A stretch of 52,549 nucleotides of DNA from Zygnema cylindricum (taxonomy: Eukaryota > Streptophyta > Zygnematophyceae > Zygnematales > Zygnemataceae): contig JBBHKE010003075.1 of the NCBI GenBank assembly GCA_037447655.1, positions 10,001 to 62,549 on the forward strand, given 5' to 3'. The number at the start of each line of letters is the position of its first letter. The first letter of the stretch is position 1. A program made the position numbers and the translations under genes. Below, piece after piece: positions 34,751-46,179 of this stretch. The notes beneath the pieces were generated by a model. It worked only from the letters and a program-made list of their open reading frames with translations, had not been told where the DNA came from and ran no database searches.

Positions 34751-35310
34751 CATCGCCAATCTCTATTAGCGTAGAAGTTTCTTTAGCGTATATGAATAAT
34801 TACCGTGGTTTACGCTAATTAAGAATTTGAAAATTTTGAAAAAAAACATACATTCTAATTGTTTAATAATTATTATTTGGGTCTTTGAAAAAAGTAAATG
34901 TCGGTCGCAAACATGCTTACACTAATATAGGTAGCTGTACAAAATATGACAAATCGTACACAAATCGTACGTTCACACAGTCGAAACGTGGTTGTTGGAC
35001 GAATATGTGTGAACGTGATATTTGACAACCCGATTTTATCCCCTTTTTAGAGCGCACATTCTCATGCGTCCGCGGTTACTAAAACTCATTAATCATACTT
35101 TTTCACTTGAAAAGGTACAAATTTGTATGGTTGACACGTACCGTACACCACACTATTTAAACGACAACGTCCCTTCATTTTGTACGGTACTTGGAAAGTA
35201 ACCCTAAATGGCGTAAAGAAAAAAATAGAATAAGCTACGCTATTTGAGAATAATAATAAAAAAAACCAGGACGGAATTAGCGTACACTACGCTAATAGCG
35301 ATTGGCGGTG
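34751..35310. mobile_element. TA-flanked MITE 'J', 560 bp
   Basis: Same subfamily as elements C and K, in reverse orientation. Left TIR CATCGCCAATCTCTATTAG (diverged), right TIR complement of CACCGCCAATCGCTATTAG; the right flank is CA instead of TA. Subterminal TTAGCG words present. Confidence 0.8.
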
Positions 35311-35409
35311 CAGTTGTTCCCAAATATATTGAGTACAAAAACTGTATACAACCTTTAACACACACAACACGAACTTTGCCAGTGTAACGGGCATTGATTT
35401 ACTACAGTA

Positions 35410-35933
35410 TACCGCCAATCGTTATTAGCGTTGTGTACGCTAATTCCGTCCCGCTTTTTTTTTTATTCTCCATTAGTGTAGTTCATTCTATTTTTTTCTT
35501 TATTCTATTTAGGGTTATTTTCAGTACGTTGTTTCTTAAATAGAGTGGTGTACGGTCAGTGTCAGACCGTACATAGATATTTCTTTTTAAGATAAAAAGT
35601 ACAATAAATTAGTTTTAGTAACCGTGGACGCATGAGAATGTGCGTTCTAAAAAGGAAAAAAAACCAGGTCGTAAAAAATCCCGCTCGCACATATTCGTCC
35701 GACCGCCGCGTTTCGACCGTGTGAATGCACGATTTCTGTACGATTTGTCAGATTTTGTACGGAGATCTATATTAGTGTAAGCATGTTTACAAGATCCAAA
35801 TTACCATAAGTCCATAACCAAACAATTAGAATGTATGATTTTTTCCAAAATTTTCAAGTTCTTAAATAGCGTACACCACGGTAATTATTTTTGTACGCTA
35901 AAAAAACTTACACGCTAATAACGATTGGCGGTG
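35410..35933. mobile_element. TA-flanked MITE 'K', 524 bp, upstream of the SNAPC4-like gene
   Basis: Near copy of 9066-9605 (same order of blocks, about 20 bp shorter), left TIR with first C changed to T. Ends 367 bases before the start codon of the SNAPC4-like gene, so it may supply promoter sequence. Confidence 0.87.
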
Positions 35934-36046
35934 TAGTTGTAAAAACACGCGTTTTTGTTTCTCCCTCTTAGAGGTTTCGAAGGTCAGGTAACGTTCCTTC
36001 GTAGGTCTCGCCTCCGAATCTTGACACTGGTGTTACAACTCAGTTT

Positions 36047-36300
36047 ATTTAGGGCTAGGAACTGATAAAAAGTCGTAAAATTAGGGTTTCAGTTACACTG
36101 TGTTACATTACAGCACGTTATATTTATGGTTAGGGTTTAATTTCCGATTTTTTCTTGAATTGGTATTAGTAGGAATTGATGAGAAGTCTCATATTAGGGT
36201 TTAGTTACGCAGGTGCTACATTCCAGCACGGTTTTGTTCAGCATCAGGGTTTATTTAAGAGCAGGAATTGATGAATATTCTTTAACTAGGGTTTTCGATC
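36047..36300 (+). promoter_or_regulatory. Repeated leader with five TAGGGTTT (telo-box) motifs
   Basis: TTAGGGTTT or close variants recur at about 36081, 36131, 36194, 36245 and 36283. They lie in two to three imperfect repeats of about 110 bases sharing TAGGAATTGATGA, TTAGGGTTT.AGTTAC and ACATT.CAGCACG. The last unit runs into the start codon at 36301. Telo-boxes are known in plant housekeeping promoters and leaders; the tandem arrangement is what is seen here. Confidence 0.7.
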
Positions 36301-39300
36301 ATGGAAAGTTCTGAGGATGATGATGACGACAGCTTCCTGTTTCCGCTCTCCGCCTTCGACTTGCCCTTCTCCCGAATTAACCAGGATTTGCCACGTGGCA
36401 ACGTCCGTGCAAATACTGTCCGTACTGGTCCTGCTGACATCAAAGCAGGTGAGTCAATGAACGAAGATGTGAAATGTGGAGAATATGGAGAATATGGAAA
36501 AGGTAAGGACACAAATGAGGAGGAGGAGGAAGAGGAAGAGGAGGAAGAGGAGGAAGAAGAAGACGCGGATGAAGAAGAGGAAGCTCTTCGGTGGGCTCTG
36601 GAGCAAGCCAAAAAAGACAGAATAGAAAAAATGGAAACTATGGGGCCTAATGGGAGGACAGGGAGTAGAGGGAGTTTAGGGGAAGCAGGTAACTCTCTGG
36701 AAGCTCAGGGTACAGAACAGGAGACAGAGAGAATTAGGGTTTCAGGAGTCTACAGAGAAGGAGAGGAGGAGACGGGAGAGAAGGAGAAGGGAGAGGAGGA
36801 TATGGAGGAGGAAGAGGAGATTTTAGAATGGGCTAAAGGAGTGAGAAACGGACAAATTGAAAGGAAGGAGAGAGAGCCTGGAGAATCTCAGTTAGTGGAA
36901 GGTATGAGAGAGGGAAAAGGCACTGAAGGGATAAATGGTAAAGGGGTAGAAGGTACTAAAGAGGGAAAAGGTACTAAAGAAGGAAAAGGTACTAAAGAAG
37001 GGAAAGGTACTAAAGGGATAAAAGGTAGGAAAGGGAAAGGGTTGACCAGTGTTTTGAGCGAGGAACTTCCTTTAGGCCAGTTAGAGGTGCCAAAGAAAGG
37101 GAGAGGAAGGAAAAGAAAAATGGGAGAGGTTTTGGAGAAAGAGGTGGAGGAGAAAGGGAGTAAAAAGAGTAATGTTAAAGCTGTTAGTAAAATGGAACGG
37201 GATAAGAAATCTTCTGGAAGTGACTTCTTGGTGAGTAAAAAAGGGAACAAGAAGGGGAGGGAGTCGGGGAAAGAGAGAGAAATATCTGAAGGTTTTGGTG
37301 ACAAATTTGGGTTTAAAGAGGTAGAAGAGAGAGATGTAGAACAAAGTGAGGTAGAAGAGAAAGAACCACTTAATTTGGAATCTCCTTCGGATTCGGAGGA
37401 TGAAATCTTGGCTTGGGCTGAGAAAGCAGCTGCTGGCGGAAGTGTGACGAATGTTACGCCTGTGTCAGATGTCACAGGAGATCCTACCAGGGCCGTAGGC
37501 CGAGGTGTGACAAATATCACAGGACAAGCAGGAAAAGTTTTTTCCAGGGAAGCGGTTGCAGCTGGCAAACATAGAGCCGTGACAGATGTGACAGAGAGAG
37601 ATGTCAACCGAGTGGATGTGACAATTGTGTCAGGGGTGGGGGTAGGAGGGCTAAGAGGAGGAGGAGGAGGAGGAGGAGAAACTGACGAAATTGTAACCGG
37701 TTCCCTAGTTGTGAAAGAGCCAGATGTGACTGATGTTGTGCCAGGTACTCAGACTGCTGGCAATGGAGTTTTGCCAGCTGTCATCAGTGAAATTGGGCGA
37801 GTTGTCACAGGAGAGAATGAGGCAGCTGTCATCAGCTTGGCGGCAGGGGCCATGTCAAGTGTCACAGATCGTGTGAGAGATGCTCCCGGGGATGTAGCTG
37901 TGATAAGCATCACAGAGGGAGGAGACATACCGGCTGTCACTGGCAAAGAGTCCCATTATTCTCTTTCCATGGGGGAGGGAAAGGGAGAGGGAGAGGGCGA
38001 TGGAGTGTTAGAGGAAAATACCCCTTTCTGTTCAATTCAAAATTCAACATCTAAAACCTTGAAAGGAATAGATTCTATGGAGGAGAAGGGTCAGAAAAAT
38101 TCACATGTAAATAAGGACACTTTTCAGGAGAAAATTACCTGTTTGGGTCCAATTCAGAATTTACCGTTAGAAACCTCAATAGACAAAGAATCTATGGAGA
38201 GTTCTCAGAAAAACCCACTATTTAATAACGACAATTTTCAAAATTGTGAAAATCTTGCTCTTGTTCATCAAGACCCATTTTTGGAGACGACTCCTGTGCC
38301 TGAAATTTCTTGTGCTCCTCTACCTCCACCTCCTCCGTCAGACCCTTCCTCTCCCTCCAGTAGTTCTTCTATTGCGTTGATGTCTCCTCCCACTCCCCCT
38401 CGACTCCAATCTCCTCCCATCCCCACAATTTCCACGTTGACAAAATGTTCAAATTCGTGGTCAATATCAGGTTTTGAACGAGAAGAAAGACAATCTCTTT
38501 TAATTTCTCTAAGTAAAAACCAACAGTGTCAAAGGGCTCTCAAGGATTTGTTGGAGGAAGTGGAGAGGTTGGAGGCAAGGAATAAGGAAATGCAAAAAAA
38601 TATTAAAATGTGTCAGGATGCCGAACGCCATTTTTTGCGAGAATCGACTGTTTTGGGGCAAAATAAATCAAATCATGGTGGATATGGTGTGCAAATGTTG
38701 CTCGCCGAGAAACCAAGAGGGCCGAAACCATGGGTGAGTGGATTTTTTTTTTACAATACAAATTGTTGTCGATGTTTTAAAAAGGGAGATTCTGTAGAAT
38801 TTAAGACATAACAGTGCCGGGTTTTTCTTATGTTGCTTTCTCCTCCTTTACCCTCCTCCTCCCTCCCTCCCTCCCCCCCTTTGTCTCTCTCTCTCTCACT
38901 CACTCCCACTATTACGTTCCTCTTCTATGTTTTCATTCCACTATTTAGACATTTTTTTGCTGATGATATTTTCTTGTACCCTTTTGTTGTGGTTTGGGAA
39001 TTTGACTTCCCCGGGACAGCTGGCAAGCAGTCAGCCTATCAAAGAGCTCCTACCTGTTTCAGAAGATTATGGGCAGTTTGTCACCTTACGTGAAAAAATG
39101 CCGCTTGTATTCAAGGCCAATAATTGGACTCCTCGGGAAGTCGAGTGCCTTGTATCTGGAGTTAAACAACAAATCCAACAGATGGAATTTGAAGCACAAA
39201 TAGAAACAACTTTGTAAGTTTTTTGCTTTCTTCTGATATTTATCTTGAGAATGGAATCTTGCCGTTTGAACCTCTTGAAAACTTCTCTGATATTTTCCAT

Positions 39301-42300
39301 TGTCGTATTCAGTCGCGGGTCTTCTTGATTTCGTTTTTATGTTTAATACACCGCCCGTTGCTATTAGAGTTAATTACTGTGATTTGAGTTAGTGTATTTT
39401 TGACCCAAAATCATAAATTAAAGTTAATTACACTACTTGGTTAAGTGGCCCATAATGAGCCACGTTTGAAAATTTAATGTAGTTAGTTTTCACGAAGTGC
39501 TAATGCATTCACTTGTTGGAGAATTGTCCACTTTGGACTCCACACGTGTGTATCGCGCTGTAAGCTGGTTCGCCAGTGCGCCGCTCATCGCCGTATAAAT
39601 TCGGTATTAGGCGCTTGCGTACACATCGGCCGGTTAGCTCAGTTGGTAGAGCTAGTGTACGGTTTGCACAGGTCCCGGGTTCGATCCCCGGCTTGGCCAT
39701 TTTCCAAAGTTAACACTTTGGCGCCCTAGCGATTAGTTAAATATCGCCGATTCTAACATCACTAACTCTAATAGTGATGGTCGTTGTGCTTAACAAAAGA
39801 ATATCATTAGAAGGCAATACAATATTAATATAGAGTCAAGGTAAAAAAATGCAGTATCCCTGATGGCGATGTGGTTTACTTAACAAATATATGTTTCTGC
39901 TATTGCAGGGCAGAAGCTTCTGACGGGCAGAAAAAAAATGCGATGAATCAGGCTTTGGTGGATGTGGAAAGAATGGAAATTTCTGCACAAAATATCATAG
40001 AAAAGCTGCCAGAGGTGGACTGGGAGCTTGTGGCATCAAGAGCATATGTAGGAGGGAGGAAGACGCCCATGGACTGCAAATTGAGGTGAATATAACTTTA
40101 AGAACAGATATTGTTACATTCACTTAAAACCATTTGTCAAGAACACTTTGAGACCTGTCTTTGAGGAAGGGAAGGAGGGAGGGAGAACTATTGGACAAAT
40201 GAACAAACGCATGTGCATGCATGCATGCATGCATGAATGAATGAATGAATGAGTGATTGATTGATTGATTGATTGATTTGTGGTGTCATATTAAATTACA
40301 TTGGTTGGTAATTCTCACATGTCTTCGAGTGAAGAGATTCTTATCCTTGTATGTAGTTTTGTGCTTTTCCGAGGTCCTACTCAAGGGTGAAGGTTCATGG
40401 TAGAAGCCATTTTTGCTGGATTTTTTTTCTTCTTATAGAAATTCGATCAAATCATGCTGTTTTATTTATGAATTTTATGATTAAATTGGTAAGAATCAAT
40501 CCAAATACTTTCACTAAAAAACCTGTTAGAGTAAGAAATCCATGTGAAAACACATTCAACTTTTTATGGTCTATACTTGTGTGGAAGAGATTATTGAAAC
40601 GTTTAATTTCCCTTGGGATGTATAGATGTACATTTCAAAATGTGCAAGAAACTTATTGTCCATCATAGAATGTTTTATCGTAAATAGTTGTTTTTGAATT
40701 AACTTATGGTTTTTCCAAGTTTCAAAAGTGTAACCACCAGGGCTGTAAGAAAAAGTTTTCGGAAAGAGTAAGATGAGTTTTATCATTTTTGTGGTAAAAT
40801 CGTTGAACCGGTAAAATGGTATGGTATAATTGTTGATTGGTGGACGTTCTTTACCCTGGGAAATGACATCAGGAATTTGGTTGACCATGGACAATTCCCA
40901 CCACTTTTTTTTTCATCTTTTCCTGTATCTGACTCCCCCTATCACTCATTTCTCCTCTTTCGCTCACCAATGTCCTTCAATGTTTTACCTCACTCTATTT
41001 CTCTCTGTTTACACCCTTTTTCCCATAGTTCTCTTTTCTATACTTCTTATTTGTTCTCCTCTTCCCCTTCTCTTTCTTCAGCTTCTCCTCTTTCCTTCAC
41101 TCTCATTCCTGTTCTCTTCTCTTTTCCTTATTATGAAACTTCTGTCTTTATCTCAAGTCATTTCCCTTTTTATTGAGATAACTTCGACCCTGAAAACATT
41201 TTTGAACCATTGCCCCCTCTCTCCTTTCGTCTTTCATCTCCCTCCTCTCTCTCTCTTTTTCTCTGAATCTGCTTTTCCCATTGTCCTTCTTCCTTTTCTC
41301 CTCCCCCCTCTCCCTCTCTCTCTCCTCCCTTCCTTTTCTCCTGTATCCTCTCTCCTCTCCCTTCTCCCCCTCGTTTCCCCCCTCCCTCCCTCCCCCTCCA
41401 TCTCCCTCTTTCCTCTCTCCTCTCTCTAGGCACAAAGCTGAAATTCAAGCTCAGTACCGGTTTCCTCGAGCCTCATGAGGATATCGGAGGGAGAAGGAGA
41501 GGCCCGAGAGAGGAGCTCAAATCATAGATTTTGTGAAATCTATGGCTGTGGGATGAATTCTGTCGATCGTCTTATGTGGGATTGTAAGGGTTATGATGAT
41601 TCATTTTACGTCAGACTTTTTTATGCGTAACGGAATTGAATTCGATATCTTACATGTGCATGTCTGACAAAACCATGGCTTGTGATCTTGGGGTTACTCT
41701 TGTGGAAACTTGTGAGTGATGATATATTTGGTGTGGATGGGAACCAATTTACTAAATACTGGAGGCTTTTGCTTGGGGAGAATTTTATCTTCTCAAAAAG
41801 ATGCATAAAATTCGGTTCAATTTGATTTTTTCGTCTACAAATTTGGATTGGTGTTGATCTGTCTGCCTGGTGCAGGGTTGATGGCTCTCTGTTCCTCTTC
41901 TTCTCCCTCTCCATTTTCCTGTCTTTCTCCCCTTCCTTTCTCTTTTTCTTGCTTCTCCATCTCTTACCTGGGTGTTTGTGTACTCTGGAAGATCCTCCAG
42001 ATTTCTTCCAGGTTTTCAGTGGCCTCTCATAATGCACACTAATGATGGTGCGTGCCTTTTTCCACTGTCTTTTTGGACATGTTGGACCATGGCGAAAGGC
42101 CTTTGTGACGGACAGTCGATCTCTCTTTATCTTTTTTTCTCTCTCTCTCTCTACCTCTTTTTCTCTCACTCTTTCTCTCTCTCTATATCTCCTTTTCTTT
42201 CTCTCTCTCTGTATCTCCTTCTCCCGCTCTTACACCCCCCTCCTTTCTTGCTCCTTTCCATGCACAAATTCTCTGTTGCTCATCATCTTTCTTTTGTTTT

Positions 42301-45300
42301 TTTTTTTGTCCTTTTGTCAGGTGGCTTAACCAGGTAAACCCAGCTATTAACCATGGACCTTGGAGTGAGGATGAACTCGTTCGTCTTAAATCTATCGCAG
42401 AAAATCACAACTGTCTCGACTGGTCAACCATTGCTCGCCACCTGGCGACCGGGCGTACCGCTTTTCAGTGTCTGCAAAAGTACCAGCGAAGTCTGAACCC
42501 TTCCCTAATTCGTGGAGAGTGGACGGCAGAAGAAGACAAAAAACTCGCGGACGCAGTGGAGAGCATGGGACGAAAAAACTGGGCGGCAGTTGCGTCTTTA
42601 GTGCCTGGGAGGGCACCAGCTCAATGTTCCCTCAGGTGGGTTTTTTCAAGGATTTTGTCATGGATTTTGTCAAGGATATTGGTGTGTTTCACACTATTTA
42701 TGTTATGTTGGTATTTTGTCTTTAAAAATGTGAGTTTACTCTGTCGTAGCACGGTTCTGGGATTACAACAAAACAGGAAATTTGATGATTTCGAATAAAA
42801 GTTGTAATAGTAACATTTTTCTGTTATTATTTGCGCCTTGTTTCAGTCAGGTTGAGGTTACCAGTTTACATTACGAAAGTTAATTTACGTTGTGTTTTTA
42901 TATTTTTTTCTTTGTTTGGAGCAGGTGGGAAAAGGTTTTATTACCTGAGAGTCGCAATAGAAGACGAGAAGTTTGGACTGCAGAGGAAAATGATCGTTTG
43001 AGACTAGCAGTTGGTGTTTATGGTCCTGGGCAGTGGAAAAAAATTTCAAATCTGGTGCCCGGAAGGACAGATGTCCAATGTCGAGAACGGTATGAATCTT
43101 CTCTCTCTCTCGCTCTCTCGCTCCCTCACTCTCTCTTTTTCTCTCGCTCTCTTTGTATCACTCTCTCTCTCTCTCCCCCTCTCCCTCTCCCTCTCCTACT
43201 CCCTCTCCCTCTCTCCCACTCCCCGTCCCCCTCCACTTCCCCTACCCCCTCCTGCTCCCAATCCTCTGAACAACCTGCACACGTCAGGGTAAAGCACGAG
43301 CTCACAGTTTTTTGTACATTCTTAACTGTTTCATGGAAATGACTTTTTTTTTCTTCTTATGACTGTTTATTTACAGATGGCACAATGTTTTAAACCCCGA
43401 TTTAAATTTTGAGCCTTTTTCAAAAGAGGAGGACAAAATTTTGGATAGTCTTGTGGAAAAATACGGCTTTCACAGTTGGAGACATGTGGCGAAAGAACTT
43501 TTTCCTCGGACTGATAATCAATGTCGAAGGTAAAAAAATTCTAAACTGTAAACTGAGTCTTTGACATGTGAAGGGGTTAATGAATTGGAAACGAAAAAGC
43601 AAACAGAATAAAAAGTTGAATTGATTTCTAGGAACTGGAAAACTAAGAGAGAGAGAGAGAGAGAGAGACTGAGAAGGCGGATCGGAAATTGATGGTGTCG
43701 TATATCGAACGAATTCAGGGTCGATATATCCTGATGTCAGTACTTGCCAAATTCGAGACCTTGAAAAGTTGATTTTTTATCGAGTTTGTGATAAATATCG
43801 ATATTTCAATGACTGGTGGTAATTGGCAGATGATTGTATGGTTATCGGCATGTAAACCTTTACCTGACAGAAAACATATGTCGCCAAATCTTCACTGGAC
43901 ACTTGATTGGCCGGAAATTCTGCTGACAATATCTGAAAAATTATTGAAAAAGGTACAAACGTTTCGGTGTATTGATATAGTTTGTTTCTGAAGTGAAACA
44001 TTTGGTACAAATTCATTCCGGTACTGAACAGTGTAGCGTACTGTACTGAGATGCCTTTTCCAGCCTCGAAGGCGTGGAAAAAAAACATTTGAAGAGTACG
44101 GAAACAATGGTACGGATATTGTCGGGTATCGATATTGATATATCACGATTATCGACAATATGATATATAGGTTTGATAATAAGTACATATAGATTATCGG
44201 CAAAACCTGATTGATATACAACTCTGGAAATCGAGATATGGAAGGAGTTTAAAAAGCTGTTTGTTTAAGTTCAAGGTCAATTTTCTCTTTCGTTCTTTTT
44301 TTTGTTGTTGTTTGTCTTTTTTTGTTTTTTTTTTTGTTTTTGACATTTGGGGTCTTAAAATTTGCAGGCGATGGGAGATGCTTCATCCAAATTTAGCGGA
44401 AAATCGCCGAAAGGAGATTATGATTGGTCGGACTCTCCTTCCTCGGAATTTTGTCGGTAGAACAAAGGAAAAGGTAACTTTAAACCCTGAATGTTTTAAG
44501 CTGCCCGAGACAACCTCCGGTGCAACCTGTTCCCCTTCTGATGGAAAACAAAAAGGAAAAAAACAGTCTCGAAAACAAGGGGACGGCAAAAAGGGACCTG
44601 ACAAAAATAATGAGGTAGAGAAAGAAATTTTATTATTGGAAGATGATAGATGTCGTGACGAGATGTCCCATGAGAGATGTGACGAATGTCACAGACAAAA
44701 CAGAGAGGGAAGAAGAGAAAAGTTAAGGGCCAAGAGACTTGAAAAAAAATTAACAACACAGTTGGGGTCAAAAGAAATGGATACCGACAATTGCGGTACA
44801 AGTCAAACAAATGGGACGGGGGAGGTGGGAGGAGAGGGAGAGGGCGGTAAGGGAGACACTGTTGAAAAAAGGGACATGGATCTGAACGAAAAGGAAAAAG
44901 CGGTGAGTCAGAGTGATGGTAGAGGTAAAGGAGGGAGAGGGAGAGGGAGAGGAAAAAGAGGCGGTTCAAAACATGGCGTTGTAGTATGTGAGGAGGGAGG
45001 GAATTCTGGAAATGGAAATCTGGCCGAGGGAGGGAGAGGAGGAGGGAGGAAGAGAAAAAGGACGGAGGAGAGGGATGATGAAAATGGGCCAGTGAATGAT
45101 GGGAGAGGGAGAGGCCAAGCTTCACCTGTGAAAAGAGTGAGAGGTAGGGGAAGGAGGGGGGGTAGAGGGAGGGGTGGGAAATTGGGTACAAACGAGGGTG
45201 AGGGTGAACTAACATCATCAGAAAAGGGCGATTGTATGGACGACGGGAGTGGAGGAAAGGGGAGAGGACAAACAAGGCAAGAGGGGAGGAGAGAAAGAGA

Positions 45301-45370
45301 GGGAGAGGGAGAGGGCGAGAAAGAGGGAGGGGTGGGAAATTGGGTACAAATGAGGGTGAGTGTGAAATAA
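36301..45370 (+). CDS. SNAPC4: SNAPC4 / MYB4R1-like snRNA-activating complex subunit with 4.5 Myb repeats
   Basis: Exons 36301-38733, 39020-39213, 39909-40085, 42321-42635, 42925-43089, 43377-43529 and 44368-45370; all phases agree, giving 1479 residues. SNAPC4 (SNAP190) is the nuclear DNA-binding subunit that recognises the upstream element of snRNA promoters; plants have a related 4R-MYB. Exon 1 (residues 1-811) is low complexity: an acidic run near 70-100, EGKGTK repeats, Val/Thr-rich DVT repeats, a Pro-rich patch and a coiled coil near 735-778. Myb units: a half repeat VDWELVA...CKLRW, then GPWSEDEL, GEWTAEED, EVWTAEEN and EPFSKEED repeats to about residue 1150, each with spaced Trp, e.g. 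NWAAVASLVPGR and QWKKISNLVPGR. The C-terminus is RGRG/Lys-rich, AT-hook-like, nuclear. Four-and-a-half repeats is the SNAP190 signature. The stop at 45368 lies just after a tandem duplication that shifts frame, so the true C-terminus may be longer. Confidence 0.92.
39349..39788. mobile_element. TA-flanked MITE 'L' in SNAPC4 intron 2, carrying a tRNA-like segment
   Basis: Imperfect TIRs CACCGCCCGTTGCTATTAG and complement of CTAATAGTGATGGTCGTTGTG, left flank TA. Subterminal TTAGAG/CTCTAA words place it with element E. Its right half contains a 72-base tRNA-like sequence. It sits wholly inside the intron between exons 2 and 3. Confidence 0.75.
39628..39699 (+). tRNA. tRNA-like sequence (probable pseudogene or SINE-type head)
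   Basis: 72 bases fold as a tRNA: D stem GCTC/GAGC around AGTTGGTA (A box), perfect T stem CCGGG/CCCGG with loop TTCGATC (B box GGTTCGATCCC), and acceptor GGCCGGT/CTTGGCC with four Watson-Crick pairs, two G-T and one mismatch. The anticodon arm is weak, and its loop ACGGTTT has C, not T, at position 33. No anticodon can be trusted, though position would give GGT. Pol III boxes look intact; function as a tRNA is doubtful. Confidence 0.55.
40209..40277. repeat. Stepwise compound microsatellite in SNAPC4 intron 3
   Basis: GCAT units pass to GAAT units and then to GATT units, each step one base change of the 4-base unit. Confidence 0.92.
40890..42300. repeat. Pyrimidine-rich tracts in SNAPC4 intron 3
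   Basis: Two CT-rich stretches, about 40900-41430 and 41880-42270, lie inside the 2.2-kb intron between exons at 39909-40085 and 42321-42635. Similar tracts are at 38840-38900 and 43091-43265. Open frames across them are Ser/Leu/Pro low complexity, not genes. Confidence 0.85.
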
Positions 45371-45440
45371 CAGCATCTGATAAAGATGATTGTATGGAAG
45401 ATGGGGGTGGAGGGAGTGGGAGAGGACAGACAATTGAGAC
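45176..45440 (+). repeat. 158-bp imperfect tandem duplication in the last large SNAPC4 exon
   Basis: GGGAAATTGGGTACAAA..GAG occurs at 45176 and again 158 bases later, followed by similar GATTGTATGGA.GA.GGG sequence. The spacing is 3n+2, so the second copy is read in another frame and the first frame hits TAA at 45368. The other frame stays open with equivalent residues (GTNEGE..., DCMEDG, GRGQT) to a GTGAGT donor at 45636. Confidence 0.85.
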
Positions 45441-46141
45441 AAGAGGGAGAGGGAGGGGACAACAGGGTGGGAGAGGAGGAGGGAGTGTTAGGGGGAGTGG
45501 GACAGGGAGAGGGAGAGGGAGAGGGGGGAGAGGACGAAGCAGAAGAGGGGGGGGGAGAGGGGAAAGGATGGGAACTGGTGACTGTATGCAGGAGGATACA
45601 TTATTGGAAGAGATGCGTTCTACCTTAGAAGATAGGTGAGTAGAAGGGCAAAACCAGGTTTAAACAAGCTAAACCGGGTTTTAGCAGGTTAAACATGTCA
45701 AAACAAGTATTAATCCAAGGTAAACAAAAAAGCGTAAGATTGATTGGAGTTCAAATAGGGTTATTTTGTCAGGTCTGGAGTCAACCATTTATCATATGTC
45801 ACATTTTTTTGGTTTGACTTCCGGTCAACCTTTTGTCCTATTGGTTTTGAGGGTCAGTAATGTTAGGTTTTGAAAAATCGTTTAGTGGATTGATTCATTT
45901 TTTTTCTCATCATTTTCGGATTTTTTTTTTTTTAATTCTAGGACAAGTCCGGTTTGTTTGTTTGTTTAGCCCATTTTTTTTCAGTTTTACGGTAAGAATC
46001 ATCGAGGACGTTGAGGAAATTGTGAGGAATGATCCTTTTTCGGTGAAATATCGAGAGAATTTATATATAATTTTGCCTCTAATAAACCTTTTTTACTTGA
46101 GAAATGTTCATATGCTTGTCTTAATGTTGTTCTGTTATTAA
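45371..46141 (+). other. Possible extended C-terminus of the SNAPC4-like gene
   Basis: After the frame shift, an RG-rich frame runs to CTTAGAAGATAG|GTGAGT at 45635/45636. A candidate terminal exon follows TTTTTTTCAG at about 45992, reading FTVRIIEDVEEIVRNDPF and ending at TAA 46139-46141; an AATAAA-like signal is nearby (46081 and 46175 regions). Splicing is predicted from signals only, and transcript evidence is lacking. Confidence 0.35.
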
Positions 46142-46179
46142 TGTTGTGCATGTATCTTATGGACCACGTTTGAATAATA

